Part shown: piece after piece, positions 49,301 to 58,556 of the stretch
How positions within the stretch are numbered: the stretch's first letter is position 1
How the letters are laid out: every line of letters begins with the position of its first letter
Source of the DNA: Chitinophagaceae bacterium
Lineage (GTDB): Bacteria > Bacteroidota > Bacteroidia > Chitinophagales > Chitinophagaceae
Direction: 5' to 3'
DNA: 64,000 nucleotides
Assembly (NCBI GenBank): GCA_016786845.1
Contig: JAEUVB010000009.1
Coordinates: 1-64,000, forward strand
Notes under the pieces: generated by a model
Databases searched by the model: none
What the model was told of the DNA's origin: nothing
What the model saw: only the letters and a program-made list of their open reading frames with translations
Made by a program: the position numbers and the translations under genes

Positions 49301-50430
49301 CCACTTGCTCCTGCATTTGTATTCGGGGAAAAATATTCATTCACACCAAAAGCTCCGTCATGATTAAAATCTATCCAAATCGCACCATACTGAGTTGGAT
49401 CAGTACCATAGGTAATCTGTGCGTTCGAAGCTAAACCTACATAAAGTGTAGGTACTTGAAGTGAACCTGAAGTTTGAGCACCGGTATAATCCACCCAGTA
49501 TGGACTTGGATTACCCGCAGCTGCCGTATTATTTGTTAAGGTACCTAAGGTTACATTGGTAATATTGTCTCCACCTCCACCATTCGCATAAGTTGGAACA
49601 CACCAACAATTTCCTGTGGCGGACCAAGGTTGAGTAGTTACACAAACGGAAGTGGAAGTATCAAATTGTCCGGTATTTAAACAAGTCACAATACAACGGA
49701 AACATTGTGTATTGGCAGTAACAGTAGCGTAAGCATTACTATTTGCACCGGGAATCACCGTCCATGGAGCACTACCGGTTGGAGACGTGATCCATTGGTA
49801 ACCAAGATTACCAAGATTGCTACTACCTGTAAGATTAAAATTTACAGTTGTGCCCGGACAAGGATTGGTAGCAGATGCCGTAGCAGTACCCGCTGTCGGA
49901 GCTCCACTACAAGGGGTATTCGAGGCGATCGTGATATTATAATCTTCATATTCACCAAAAGATGATATGCCACATGATTGTGTGGATAAAATCGGTCCAC
50001 CGGAATACATTGCACAAATACGTAATCTTCTGGTACCGGCTAATGCGGTAACCGGTATCGTTATACTTCCGGTTGCTGTGGCTCCACTGCCTATGGTTGT
50101 GGAAGAGAAATAGACAAACTCATTTGCTCCTGTAAATAAATTATCTCCATTATAGTCAATCCAAAAACCTAACCATTGTCCAAAGGGTGTACCTACCTGC
50201 ATCGTAAATGTGTAGGTTAGACCCTGAGTATAAGTGCCTGTTTGTAAATAGAGCTGATAGTCTGCAGGATTATCACCTGAGTTTGGATTGGACAGCGTAC
50301 CAAAAGTAAACGAGTTAATAAAATCTCCGGTGGCGCCTGTAATTCCCACCGTCGGCACACATTGGCCTTGAGCAAAATTAGCCATAAACAGGAAGGCCAA
50401 AAAGAGTAATGTTTGTGTAAATTTTATCAT
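46342..50430 (-). CDS. Large T9SS-secreted protein with two GEVED domains (paralogue A)
   Basis: The start is set at the ATG at 50430 (MIKFTQTLLFLAFLFMANFAQGQ, a normal signal peptide); 25 upstream codons of the longest frame are basic and unlikely. About 1362 residues. Head: two GEVED domains (about 25-170, ending GEYEDY; about 290-428, ending GETEDYLVN) with a Cys-rich Ig-like linker. Then a CARDB-like domain, a region with FGQGLTVSGC, Ig-like repeats (CRVPVDLVINP), a conserved block with CGTAGCNNF and FSYFYAHSQNP, a fibronectin-like segment, and a T9SS type A sorting domain (about 1285-1362; LYPNPVNTELHV ... DGVYMIRI). It is exported to the surface or medium. No enzymatic motif is visible; an adhesive or matrix role is inferred. 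The ~900 C-terminal residues are shared with three following paralogues. Confidence 0.85.
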   Translation of the reverse strand: MIKFTQTLLFLAFLFMANFAQGQCVPTVGITGATGDFINSFTFGTLSNPNSGDNPADYQLYLQTGTYTQGLTYTFTMQVGTPFGQWLGFWIDYNGDNLFTGANEFVYFSSTTIGSGATATGSITIPVTALAGTRRLRICAMYSGGPILSTQSCGISSFGEYEDYNITIASNTPCSGAPTAGTATASATNPCPGTTVNFNLTGSSNLGNLGYQWITSPTGSAPWTVIPGANSNAYATVTANTQCFRCIVTCLNTGQFDTSTSVCVTTQPWSATGNCWCVPTYANGGGGDNITNVTLGTLTNNTAAAGNPSPYWVDYTGAQTSGSLQVPTLYVGLASNAQITYGTDPTQYGAIWIDFNHDGAFGVNEYFSPNTNAGASGMHNIVITPPVSAVSGVTRMRIRGGDDAQMTSAQPCGPTNSTWGETEDYLVNIIPASQYDPSITSITAPGGNCFTATETVTAQLCNYGSSTINLLINPVNVTLNVNGPNGLVQYTTTASTGTLNPYGASCVTVTFNNVNMFDGGSYLLNTSLTIPSLANGNGSLVNDSLNTPVLRLNYRPTAGPDYQMCQYDIIPFGQGLTVSGCATPVNDSLTITFTLAAGQPPMCSPTATQATGSCLFASAALPALPPGASFTQPGNLTVTNLYTPPTCGGCVWAQEQRFSLFQGTAPPAFTNIFVPGAMGATGTSIPTGYTYTNSITQTQLGNIYSALGAGGTLNLGNWNIFSANQPPATSMNCNANGNPTVATLKIYYQYVPASFEWYNVPVGGTNLYSFSPFNPLITAGSGLTNSNTPGTSTFYASCVGSSACRVPVDLVINPVPGAVQDTLAACEPVAGTNYAIFDLNTLNASVSNNNPNTTVQYYGDQGLFSQIINTSNDTSSTNFIYSKVIIGATGCYSTDSVLLQVNNVPEFTASLLSGNACAPSSIDVASLINQFSTVPSGTDTLYFEDPGFTIPHPNPHAISTVDTVYMVFVTNTIPACSDTAVAYIDIAPATNNIANQDVQFNYSVCGTAGCNNFTLLDGQMDTLRSSTDCKKVAAILDVVDGTDLGSISVCEEIDCITQFHNGQPYVNRVYNIVPTNNDSAMVCLYYLDDDFQQFNASAVPIWPALPTALSPGNAVNLAITKVDNGDIFTPGHIATAIPNSMITSSYDPATTVWTVCFPVSGFSYFYAHSQNPLNIPLPVSLLSFTGNRVESTSLLKWSTSSEQNNSHFIVERSRDGKSFSELSAAIPSKGINGNSSTQLDYTYTDLTPNNGHNYYRLQQNDLDGQKTYSPVVDVYFGNESLVTLYPNPVNTELHVDIQIDKSTIANLKIMDAAGRVVRAVDMQLQAGANQTLVSLQGLSDGVYMIRITNEKGLNYSQTIRKN

Positions 50431-50537
50431 TAGCGTAGTATTTGAGGTAAATTTAACTTTTTTTTTCAAAATCAAAAAAAAAAGGTGCCTGAGCACCTCT
50501 TTCATGATTTTTTTATGACAAAAATATCGGTTTTTGG

Positions 50538-50690
50538 GGCGTGCCCCTGATTAGGTGCCACGAATGATTCGAACTTGATACAGCATTCACTAAGCACCTG
50601 AATCAGGGTCAGGCTTTACGCTCCAAGGCCCCTCGCAGAGCCTCGGTGCGCTTTCCGCTGCAATCCCTCACGCGCATATACGAACAATAT
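50538..50690. repeat. Palindromic GC-rich interspersed repeat
   Basis: GCCCCTGATTAGGTGC (50543-50558) pairs with GCACCTGAATCAGGGTC (50594-50610) with about one mismatch. It is followed by GGCTTTACGCTCCAAGGCCC and CGCTTTCCGCTGCAATCCC, sequence typical of a dispersed intergenic repeat seen in many Bacteroidota (from memory). GC content is clearly above its surroundings. Confidence 0.65.
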
Positions 50691-50701
50691 CCGTAATACG
50701 A

Positions 50702-53700
50702 TTAATCTTTACGGATAGTCTGGGTATAATCTAATCCCTGACCATTTGAAATTTTAATCAGATAAATTCCTGCCGCCAATCCTTCCATGCTCACCTGAGT
50801 CTGATTTTGCCCCGGTGTCAATTGCATATCTACGGCGCGCACTACCCTACCTGTGGCATCCATCATTTTCAGTTTGGCAATGGTCGATTTTGTGGTGTTG
50901 ATACTGACATACAATTCATTCTTGACCGGATTCGGATACAAGTTTACCATACTTTCATTTCCGAAGTATACATCAACGACTTCACTATACGAGATACGGC
51001 CATCCATATCATGTTGCTGTAAGCGGTAGTAGTTATGACCATTATTTGGAGTCATGTCGGTAAAGCTGTAGTCGAGTTTCACTGAACTGTTTCCATGTAC
51101 TCCCTTACTGGCAATTTTGCCGGAACGATCGTTAAACAATTTACCATCTCGGCTATGTTCTAATATGAAATGACTGTTGTTTTGTTCACTCGAAGTACTC
51201 CAATTGAGTATTGAGGTCCCTTCATCACGACGACCGGTAAAACTCAATAATGAGACCGGTAAAGGAATATTTAATGGATTCTGAGAATGGGCATAAAAAT
51301 AAGAGAACCCACTGACAGGGAAGCACACCGTCCATACCGTAGTGGCCGGATCATAGCTCGTCGTAATCATACTATTAGGAATTGCAGTTGCAATATGACC
51401 CGGTGTATTCAAATCTCCATTATCCACTTTGGTAATCGCCAGATTCACAGCATTTCCCGGAGATAATGCTGTTGGCAATGCAGGCCAGTTCGGCGCTGCA
51501 GAAGCATTATATTGTTGGAAATCATCATCCAGAAAATATAAACAGACCATAGCACTATCGTTATTAGTAGGTACGATTTGATAGTTTCGGTTCACATAAG
51601 GTTGACCATTATGAAATTGGGTACTACAATCAATTTCCTCACATACACTGATACTACCTAAACTGGTTCCATCGGCTACATCAAATATCGCGGCCACTTT
51701 TTTACAATCTGTAGAAGATCGCAACGTGTCCACCTGTCCATCGATCAATGTGAAATTATTGCAGCCTGCTGTACCGCAAACTGAATAATTAAACTGCACA
51801 TCCTGATTGGCAATATGATTGCTGGCAGGTCCAATGTCAATATAAGCGATCATGGTATCACTGCATGCGGGTGTTGAATTTGTTACAAGAACCAGATAAA
51901 CGGTATCTGCCGTTGAAATGGAATGCGGATTCGGATGAAGACTGGTAAAACCGGGATCTTCGTAGTATAAAGTATCGCTGCCAAATGGAACCGTACTAAA
52001 TTGATTGATCAACGAAGCCACGTCAATCGTTGATGGCGCACAAGCATTACCACCTACTATGGGTTGTCCAAAATCAGGCAATGTATTTACCTTTAATAGT
52101 AAACTATCTGATGAAAAGCAACCAGTTGATGGATAAAATACTTTAGAATATACGAAGTTAGTACTACTCGTATCGTTGGTCAGATTGGATATCTGGGCAA
52201 TTAGGGGTTCATCAAAATAATATTGTACACTTGCCAAAGCATTATTTCCGGATACGGCATTATTCATGGTCGTTAAATCGAAAATGGCACTATTTGAACT
52301 GACTGCAAATTCACAAGCAGAAAGGGTATCTTGAAATGCAGAAGGTGTAGGATTGATGACCAAATTAACCGGAATACGACATGTAGATAATCCTGAACAT
52401 GCAGCATAAAATGTATAAGTGCCCGTTGTATTTGAATTGTTGACAACGGCATTGGTTACCGATAATGGATTAAATGGAGACAAAGAATATAAATTAGTGC
52501 CACCCACCGGTACATCATACCACTCATAACTAGCCGGTACATAGGTGTAATACATTTTCAATGTCGCTACAGTCGTACCTCCGCCATTGATATTGATATC
52601 CGTTCCACCAGCCACGTCATTAAAACTTTCCCAATATCCTATACGTACCGGGTCGCCCGGTGTTAGTATGGTATACATATTGGCTAATTGAACAGCCGGT
52701 ATGGGGCGGGTGTAGGTGAAATTTGGAGAAGTATTTGCGGTCGAACCCGGAGCCTGTAAGCCTGGAGAGAATAAATTAACCCCTGAAGGTGTACTGCCAT
52801 AAATATTAAAACGCATTTCACTCATCCAGGATGCACTTATCGTTGCCAAATTGGTCACTCGCAGAGTACCACCGGTAAATGAGGCTCCGGGAATGATAGA
52901 AGGTAATACGCCGGTTGCAAATTGACAAGACGTTGCGTCATTATTGCCATCATTACAAGGTCCCGTGATCGTAAATGTGATCGTAATTGAATCTTGCAAC
53001 GGTACCGCACATCCGCTGACCGACAACCCTTGACCGAATGGAATAAATCCATATTGACATAGTTGATAATCAGGTCCCGCATCCGGTCGGAAATTAGTCC
53101 TCTGTTCAGCTATAGCCAATGAATCATTATGTAAATATCCATTGGTTACCCCACTGATGCTTAAGGTGGTATTGAAAGAATAATTACCTCCGGCCAGCAT
53201 ATTGACATTATTAAAAGTAACAAACTGGCAAGATGCAGCAAGTGCATTAAGACTGCCCGTACTTAAGGTGCCGACATAAGGAGTTGTACCGGTAGGGCCA
53301 ACCACATTTAATGTCACCGTAACAGGATTAACGCCTAGTAGAATATTGGAAGTACCCAGGTTACAAACCTGAACAGATACAGTTTCATTTGCGGTGAAAC
53401 AATTTCCTGTAGGGACATTGATGGCTGTTACAGCTGGGTCATATTGTGTTGGAGGAAATGGCGGACTGAATACATAAGATCGACCCACACCCGGCCAGGA
53501 ATTATTGGCATCATTGATGGCTACACTGCTGCTGGTATGGGAAGATGTGGTGACCGATTTATAGTCGGTCGTAGAAGTGGCAATCCCCACAGTTGCACTA
53601 TTTAAATTGGCTCCGAAATCATATACAAACGAAATGACATTGGTAGTTTCTTGTAGCCATACCTGATAATGCTTATCCGGAGCACCCGGTGTACAACAAT

Positions 53701-54133
53701 TCACCAATTCCCAATCGATGACCAGCTTGCGATTCGGTGGCAGGCCTTTTACCTGATAGCGAACACTATTCCCTGCTGTATAAGTATCATCCCATAATGG
53801 TAGAATAGCCGGAAATGTTACCGCGGACCCTAATGCATTCCCCCATGTAGTGGGTGCCATCACTCCTAAGCTGACATAGCCATTTGTACTGACACTAAAT
53901 TGGGTATAGTTCGTTCCACAGAAATTAAAGGTAAACCCGATTGGATTCAAAGGACTCGCAGCATCATCTACATTCACCCCAAACAAAGTAGTTGGTGTGG
54001 GTAATCCCTCCTGCAATACGGCAGTATTGGTTGAAAAAAGATATGATGCGGCTGTTTGTGCGGCCATTTTTTGTGTCAGAAAAAAGTTTAAACACAAGAA
54101 TGACATCATGAAAAGCAGGGATGTTTTTTTCAT
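50702..54133 (-). CDS. Large T9SS-secreted protein (paralogue B)
   Basis: 1143 residues. Signal peptide (about 1-25, ending MAAQT). The head (about 27-230) differs from the other paralogues: FTFNFCGTNYTQFSVSTNGYVSLG and QVWLQETTNVISFVYDFG look like a lectin/nidogen-like beta-sandwich. The rest follows the common plan: CARDB-like segment (NCFTANETVSVQVCN), FGQGLSVSGC, Ig-like repeats, CGTAGCNNF block, FSYFYAHSQNP, fibronectin-like region with EQNNSHFILEHSRDG, and a T9SS type A sorting domain (about 1065-1143). It lacks GEVED. Very similar over the C-terminal 450 residues to paralogue A. The 270-base upstream region includes the palindromic repeat downstream of A's start. Confidence 0.85.
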   Translation of the reverse strand: MKKTSLLFMMSFLCLNFFLTQKMAAQTAASYLFSTNTAVLQEGLPTPTTLFGVNVDDAASPLNPIGFTFNFCGTNYTQFSVSTNGYVSLGVMAPTTWGNALGSAVTFPAILPLWDDTYTAGNSVRYQVKGLPPNRKLVIDWELVNCCTPGAPDKHYQVWLQETTNVISFVYDFGANLNSATVGIATSTTDYKSVTTSSHTSSSVAINDANNSWPGVGRSYVFSPPFPPTQYDPAVTAINVPTGNCFTANETVSVQVCNLGTSNILLGVNPVTVTLNVVGPTGTTPYVGTLSTGSLNALAASCQFVTFNNVNMLAGGNYSFNTTLSISGVTNGYLHNDSLAIAEQRTNFRPDAGPDYQLCQYGFIPFGQGLSVSGCAVPLQDSITITFTITGPCNDGNNDATSCQFATGVLPSIIPGASFTGGTLRVTNLATISASWMSEMRFNIYGSTPSGVNLFSPGLQAPGSTANTSPNFTYTRPIPAVQLANMYTILTPGDPVRIGYWESFNDVAGGTDININGGGTTVATLKMYYTYVPASYEWYDVPVGGTNLYSLSPFNPLSVTNAVVNNSNTTGTYTFYAACSGLSTCRIPVNLVINPTPSAFQDTLSACEFAVSSNSAIFDLTTMNNAVSGNNALASVQYYFDEPLIAQISNLTNDTSSTNFVYSKVFYPSTGCFSSDSLLLKVNTLPDFGQPIVGGNACAPSTIDVASLINQFSTVPFGSDTLYYEDPGFTSLHPNPHSISTADTVYLVLVTNSTPACSDTMIAYIDIGPASNHIANQDVQFNYSVCGTAGCNNFTLIDGQVDTLRSSTDCKKVAAIFDVADGTSLGSISVCEEIDCSTQFHNGQPYVNRNYQIVPTNNDSAMVCLYFLDDDFQQYNASAAPNWPALPTALSPGNAVNLAITKVDNGDLNTPGHIATAIPNSMITTSYDPATTVWTVCFPVSGFSYFYAHSQNPLNIPLPVSLLSFTGRRDEGTSILNWSTSSEQNNSHFILEHSRDGKLFNDRSGKIASKGVHGNSSVKLDYSFTDMTPNNGHNYYRLQQHDMDGRISYSEVVDVYFGNESMVNLYPNPVKNELYVSINTTKSTIAKLKMMDATGRVVRAVDMQLTPGQNQTQVSMEGLAAGIYLIKISNGQGLDYTQTIRKD

Positions 54134-54171
54134 AGTTTTAAATTAGTTTTTAAAAATAGGTTAAAACCATG

Positions 54172-54208
54172 AAAAAAAGAAAGACATTCCCTTAAAGAAT
54201 GTCTTTCT
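54172..54208 (-). terminator. Rho-independent terminator of paralogue C
   Basis: On the minus strand the 12-bp stem AGAAAGACATTC/GAATGTCTTTCT with a 7-base loop is followed by a T run (complement of 54172-54178), about 20 bases past the stop codon at 54230. Confidence 0.9.
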
Positions 54209-54229
54209 AATCGAAAAATCCGATAAGAT

Positions 54230-57200
54230 TTAGTTTTTCCGTATCGTTTGAGTGTATTCTATTTCCTTGTTGTTGGAAATACGGACATTATAGACTCCAT
54301 CTGCCAGTCCGTTTAAATCCACCGTCGTTTGATTCTGTCCGGTGACCAATTGCATATCGATTGCACGAACTACCCTTCCGGTTGCATCCATGATTTTCAT
54401 TTTGGCTACACCCGATTTCGGTGTTTGAATATCAACATATAAAATCGTATTGACCGGATTTGGATACAATGTCACGATACTTTCGTTTCCAAAATAAACA
54501 TCCGCAATTTGACTATAGCTTGTATGTCCATCAAGGTCATGTTGCTGCAAGCGATAATAATTATGACCATTATACGGTGTCATATCTGTATATTGATAAT
54601 CGAGTGGCGTTTGGCTGTTACCTTGATTTGCTTTACTCGGTATCGCAGCGGAAACATCACTAAACCCTTTTCCATCTTTGCTCTTCTGTACAATAAAATG
54701 GCTATTATTTTGTTCACTGCTGGTTGTCCATTGCAGTAAACTTGTTTGATCCACTTTATTTCCAGTAAAGCTTAATAAATGTACAGGTAGAGGAATGTTA
54801 TTTGGATTGAGAGAATGTGCATAGAAAAAGGAGAATCCGCTAACAGGGAAACAAACGGTCCAAACAGTAGTCGATGGATCGTAAGTGGTATTGATCAAAG
54901 TATTCGGTATGGCAGTAGCAATATGCCCCGGTGTATTCAGATCACCGTTATCTACTTTAGTTATAGCCATATTGACCACATTTCCCGGGGATGCAGCGGT
55001 TGGCAAAGCCGGCCATATAGGAATTGCCGAAGCATTGTATTGTTGAAAATCATCATCCAAAAAGTATAAACAAACAATGGCACTGTCATTGGCTGTAGGC
55101 GTAATCTCATAATGGCGATTAACATAAGGCTGGCCATTATGAAATTGGGTGGATGCATCAATCTCTTCACAAATACTCACACTGCCTAAACTTGTTCCAT
55201 CCATTACATCGGTTATTGCTGCTACCCTTTTACAATCATTGGAAGTGCGCAAAGTATCAGAATCACCATCGTTCAAAATAAAATTGTTACACCCTACAGG
55301 TCCGACCACTGAATAGTTAAATTGGATATCCTGACTCGCTATATAATTACTTGCCGGTAAAACATCGACATAGGCCATAGCTGTATCTGAACAAGCCGGT
55401 GTGGTATTAGTTACAAACACAATGTATACAGTGTCCACCGTATTTATCGCATGTGGGTTTGGATGAGGAATGGTACAGGCCGCATCAGAATAATATAAGG
55501 TATCATCTCCAGGCGTGCTAAATGGATTGATTAAAGATGCCACATCAATACTATTGGGGGCACATGCAAACCCCGGTGGTAAAATCGGAGACGGGAATTC
55601 CGGTAGTGTATTGACTTTCAAATACAAACTATCACTCGAATAACAACCCGTTGTTGAATAATAAACTTTTGAATAAACAAAGTTTGTACTGCTGGTATCA
55701 TTTGATGGGAAAGGAACTAGATTTATTAAAGCTTGATCACTAAAATATTGCACACTTGCCGCGCCATTATTACCCGATACACTATTATTCATGGTGGTCA
55801 AATCGAATATGGCATAATTTGAACTTACAAATGCTTCGCACTGAGAAAGCGTGTCTTGTACTGATGAAGGAGTAGGATTAATGATTAAATTCACCGGAAC
55901 ACGGCAACTGGATAATCCCTGACAAGCTGCATAAAAAGTATAGGTGCCCGGTACATTCGAATTATTGACTACAGCATTCGTTACAGAAAGTGGATCAAAA
56001 GGGGAAAGTGAAGATAAACTGACCCCACCGGAAGGTACATCATACCATGAGAAATTTGGTGGTACATATTGGTAATATATTTTAAGTGTTGCTACGGTTG
56101 AACCGCCTCCTGCATTGATATTGATATCCGTACCGGAAACAACATCATTATAACTTTCCCAATAACCCATATTCAGAAGGCTGCCTGGAGCGAGTCCGGA
56201 AAATGCTGCAGACAAATTGGCCGTTGACACATTGCGGGTATAGGTAAAATTGGCACTTCCCGTACCGGTGGCACCCTGAGCACCGGGAGAATATAAATTC
56301 GTACCGGTCGGACTGCTACCACCATAAAGATTCATACGAACCTCACTGGCATACGAAGAACCTATTGTAGCTAAGTTTGTTACGGTCAAAATAGCAGGGC
56401 TTGTGAAATAAGCACCGGGAGGTAAAGTGGGCATCACTGCGTTTGCGAAAGCACAAGCATATTGATCCGCACAATTTGCGGCTGCACCTGTTCCTGTTGC
56501 AGTAGCTCCTATATTATCAGTACAAGGACCGGTAATCACAAAATTCAGTGTAACCGAATCGGATAATGGCACCGAGCATCCACTGACGGTTAAACCTTGT
56601 CCGAACAGAATATCGCTGTATTGACACAATGGGAAATCAGGCCCGGCGGTTGGTCGGTAATTGGTGATGCTGATGGGTGTATAAAGTGAATCGTTAGATG
56701 TATTGGCGTTCGATAAAGAAGATGAAGCCGTTGCATTAATGGAATAATTTCCACCCGCATAAAGATTGGCGTTATTGATCGTCGCAGTTTGACATGAGGC
56801 TCCATAGGCATTTAAAGTTCCTACATTTAATGTAGTGGAATATGTACTTAAACCGTTTGGACCGGACACATTAAATACAACAGTGACCGGATTGAGTGCC
56901 AAATTGATATTAGAACCTCCATAATTACAAACAGTAGCTGATAAAGTCTCATTTGGTCCGGTACAATTATTGGCCGTTGGTGCCACCATGCTTGTAACTG
57001 TAATATCATATGGACCTGCCGGGTTGATATTGACCAAATAATCTTCCGTTTCACCGTAACCATAAGTTGAGCAAGGCGTGATGGTAGTAGGTGTAGTTTG
57101 ACCACCTTCCCAATTAATGATACGCATACGGGTTAATCCGGGTAATGCGGTTGCAGGTACGGTAAAACTACCATTGACCGTTGTTGGAGGCACGCAGGTC

Positions 57201-58450
57201 AGTGCAGTTGGTCCCGACCAATAAATCTCTTCTCCGGGATCTGTAAAAGTTGCATTGTGATTATAATCGATATACGCTTTAAACGCATTGTTAAAATTGA
57301 AAGTACCACAACTACTTACTGTCATTGAAAATGGTTGAGGCAGCCCAATAATAAAAGTGGGAGCCGGAGGACCACCTAAACCGGTAAAGTTTGTATACAA
57401 ATTCGCCGAACCGGTTCCGGTTCCTTGTGAACCAACAAACGGTGTTGCACAATTCGTTGTATTATTTAATGTACCAAAAGTAACATTGGTAATTTCCTCA
57501 TCTGCCGTCTGTATAGCAGCAGAAGTACAATAACAGGGGGAAGTTGGACTCCATGCTTGCACGGTATTGACACCGGATACAACGGACGTATCAAAAGATC
57601 CATTATTTAAACAAGTGACAATACAGCGATAATAAAATGATGAACCGGCGGGAGGAGTATAGGAATAAGGATTCGTATTTGCACCAGGAACTATTAACCA
57701 AGGTCCTGTTGCAGAAGAAGAACGTAACCATTGATAGGCAATCCCGTTCGCATTGGTATTTCCTGAGACGCTCATAGTGACGGGAATACCCGGACAAGGA
57801 TTGTTAGGAGCCACACTGGCAGTTCCGCCCGTAACAGATCCTGAACAAGGCAAACTCAACAAATTTATGGTGATACTTCCTGTAAAACCTCTTGGATTGA
57901 AATCTCCTGCAGTTGACCATCCATAACCTACATTTTGGCCGGCTATCTGATAATCACCACACAATAAATTCACACCGCTATTGGAAAATATATTTGGTGT
58001 AACCCCTGCCCCGGCAGTGGTATAACTCAAGGTTATGGTTGGGGATTCTAACAAAAACCGATAGGTTGTATTGGCCGGAATAGTAAACGCAAGTATAGGG
58101 AATACAACCGTTTGTGTACCTGCTGTACAATTAACGTTAGCCACCGAAGCTACTGGCGACCAATTTGGCGCTGCCATAGCACCGGGGGATCCAGAAAGCG
58201 ATGTGGAAGAATACCATAAGGTGAAATTCCTTGTGCCTCCGGATGCAAAATAATTGGACAATGAAGTTAATTGGGCAGGAAACGGTGAAGTATTCTGAAT
58301 TACAAAAGTGATTCCTGTTTGACCATTTGCCCCGTTGTAACCGGTTCCCATGGTTTGGGTATTAAATGAAAAGGTCTGGGCTTGGACTATTGCAACATTG
58401 CTCATCATGCAAATGCCAACAAGAAGAATAATTGGTAACCATTTTTTCAT
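54230..58450 (-). CDS. Large T9SS-secreted protein with one GEVED domain (paralogue C)
   Basis: 1406 residues. Signal peptide (about 1-25, ending IVQAQ). The first head module (about 26-195; NTTYRFLLESP, PNIFSNSGVNLLCGDYQIAGQ) is homologous to the head of paralogue D. It is followed by an Ig-like linker and one GEVED domain (about 310-475, ending GETEDYLVN). The common part then runs through CARDB-like, FGQGLTVSGC, Ig-like repeats, a block in which the CGTAGCNNF of A and B reads VGPVGCNNF, and FSFFYAHSLNP. A T9SS type A sorting domain ends it (about 1330-1406). Surface or secreted; function inferred to be structural/adhesive. A good terminator follows. Confidence 0.85.
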   Translation of the reverse strand: MKKWLPIILLVGICMMSNVAIVQAQTFSFNTQTMGTGYNGANGQTGITFVIQNTSPFPAQLTSLSNYFASGGTRNFTLWYSSTSLSGSPGAMAAPNWSPVASVANVNCTAGTQTVVFPILAFTIPANTTYRFLLESPTITLSYTTAGAGVTPNIFSNSGVNLLCGDYQIAGQNVGYGWSTAGDFNPRGFTGSITINLLSLPCSGSVTGGTASVAPNNPCPGIPVTMSVSGNTNANGIAYQWLRSSSATGPWLIVPGANTNPYSYTPPAGSSFYYRCIVTCLNNGSFDTSVVSGVNTVQAWSPTSPCYCTSAAIQTADEEITNVTFGTLNNTTNCATPFVGSQGTGTGSANLYTNFTGLGGPPAPTFIIGLPQPFSMTVSSCGTFNFNNAFKAYIDYNHNATFTDPGEEIYWSGPTALTCVPPTTVNGSFTVPATALPGLTRMRIINWEGGQTTPTTITPCSTYGYGETEDYLVNINPAGPYDITVTSMVAPTANNCTGPNETLSATVCNYGGSNINLALNPVTVVFNVSGPNGLSTYSTTLNVGTLNAYGASCQTATINNANLYAGGNYSINATASSSLSNANTSNDSLYTPISITNYRPTAGPDFPLCQYSDILFGQGLTVSGCSVPLSDSVTLNFVITGPCTDNIGATATGTGAAANCADQYACAFANAVMPTLPPGAYFTSPAILTVTNLATIGSSYASEVRMNLYGGSSPTGTNLYSPGAQGATGTGSANFTYTRNVSTANLSAAFSGLAPGSLLNMGYWESYNDVVSGTDININAGGGSTVATLKIYYQYVPPNFSWYDVPSGGVSLSSLSPFDPLSVTNAVVNNSNVPGTYTFYAACQGLSSCRVPVNLIINPTPSSVQDTLSQCEAFVSSNYAIFDLTTMNNSVSGNNGAASVQYFSDQALINLVPFPSNDTSSTNFVYSKVYYSTTGCYSSDSLYLKVNTLPEFPSPILPPGFACAPNSIDVASLINPFSTPGDDTLYYSDAACTIPHPNPHAINTVDTVYIVFVTNTTPACSDTAMAYVDVLPASNYIASQDIQFNYSVVGPVGCNNFILNDGDSDTLRTSNDCKRVAAITDVMDGTSLGSVSICEEIDASTQFHNGQPYVNRHYEITPTANDSAIVCLYFLDDDFQQYNASAIPIWPALPTAASPGNVVNMAITKVDNGDLNTPGHIATAIPNTLINTTYDPSTTVWTVCFPVSGFSFFYAHSLNPNNIPLPVHLLSFTGNKVDQTSLLQWTTSSEQNNSHFIVQKSKDGKGFSDVSAAIPSKANQGNSQTPLDYQYTDMTPYNGHNYYRLQQHDLDGHTSYSQIADVYFGNESIVTLYPNPVNTILYVDIQTPKSGVAKMKIMDATGRVVRAIDMQLVTGQNQTTVDLNGLADGVYNVRISNNKEIEYTQTIRKN

Positions 58451-58556
58451 GCGAAGTATTTTGTTGTAAATCTAATAAATTCACACAAAATGCACAATTT
58501 TTAAGGTGTAATTAATTCACATCTAAAATTGGGTTATTCACATTTGTAAAATAGTC

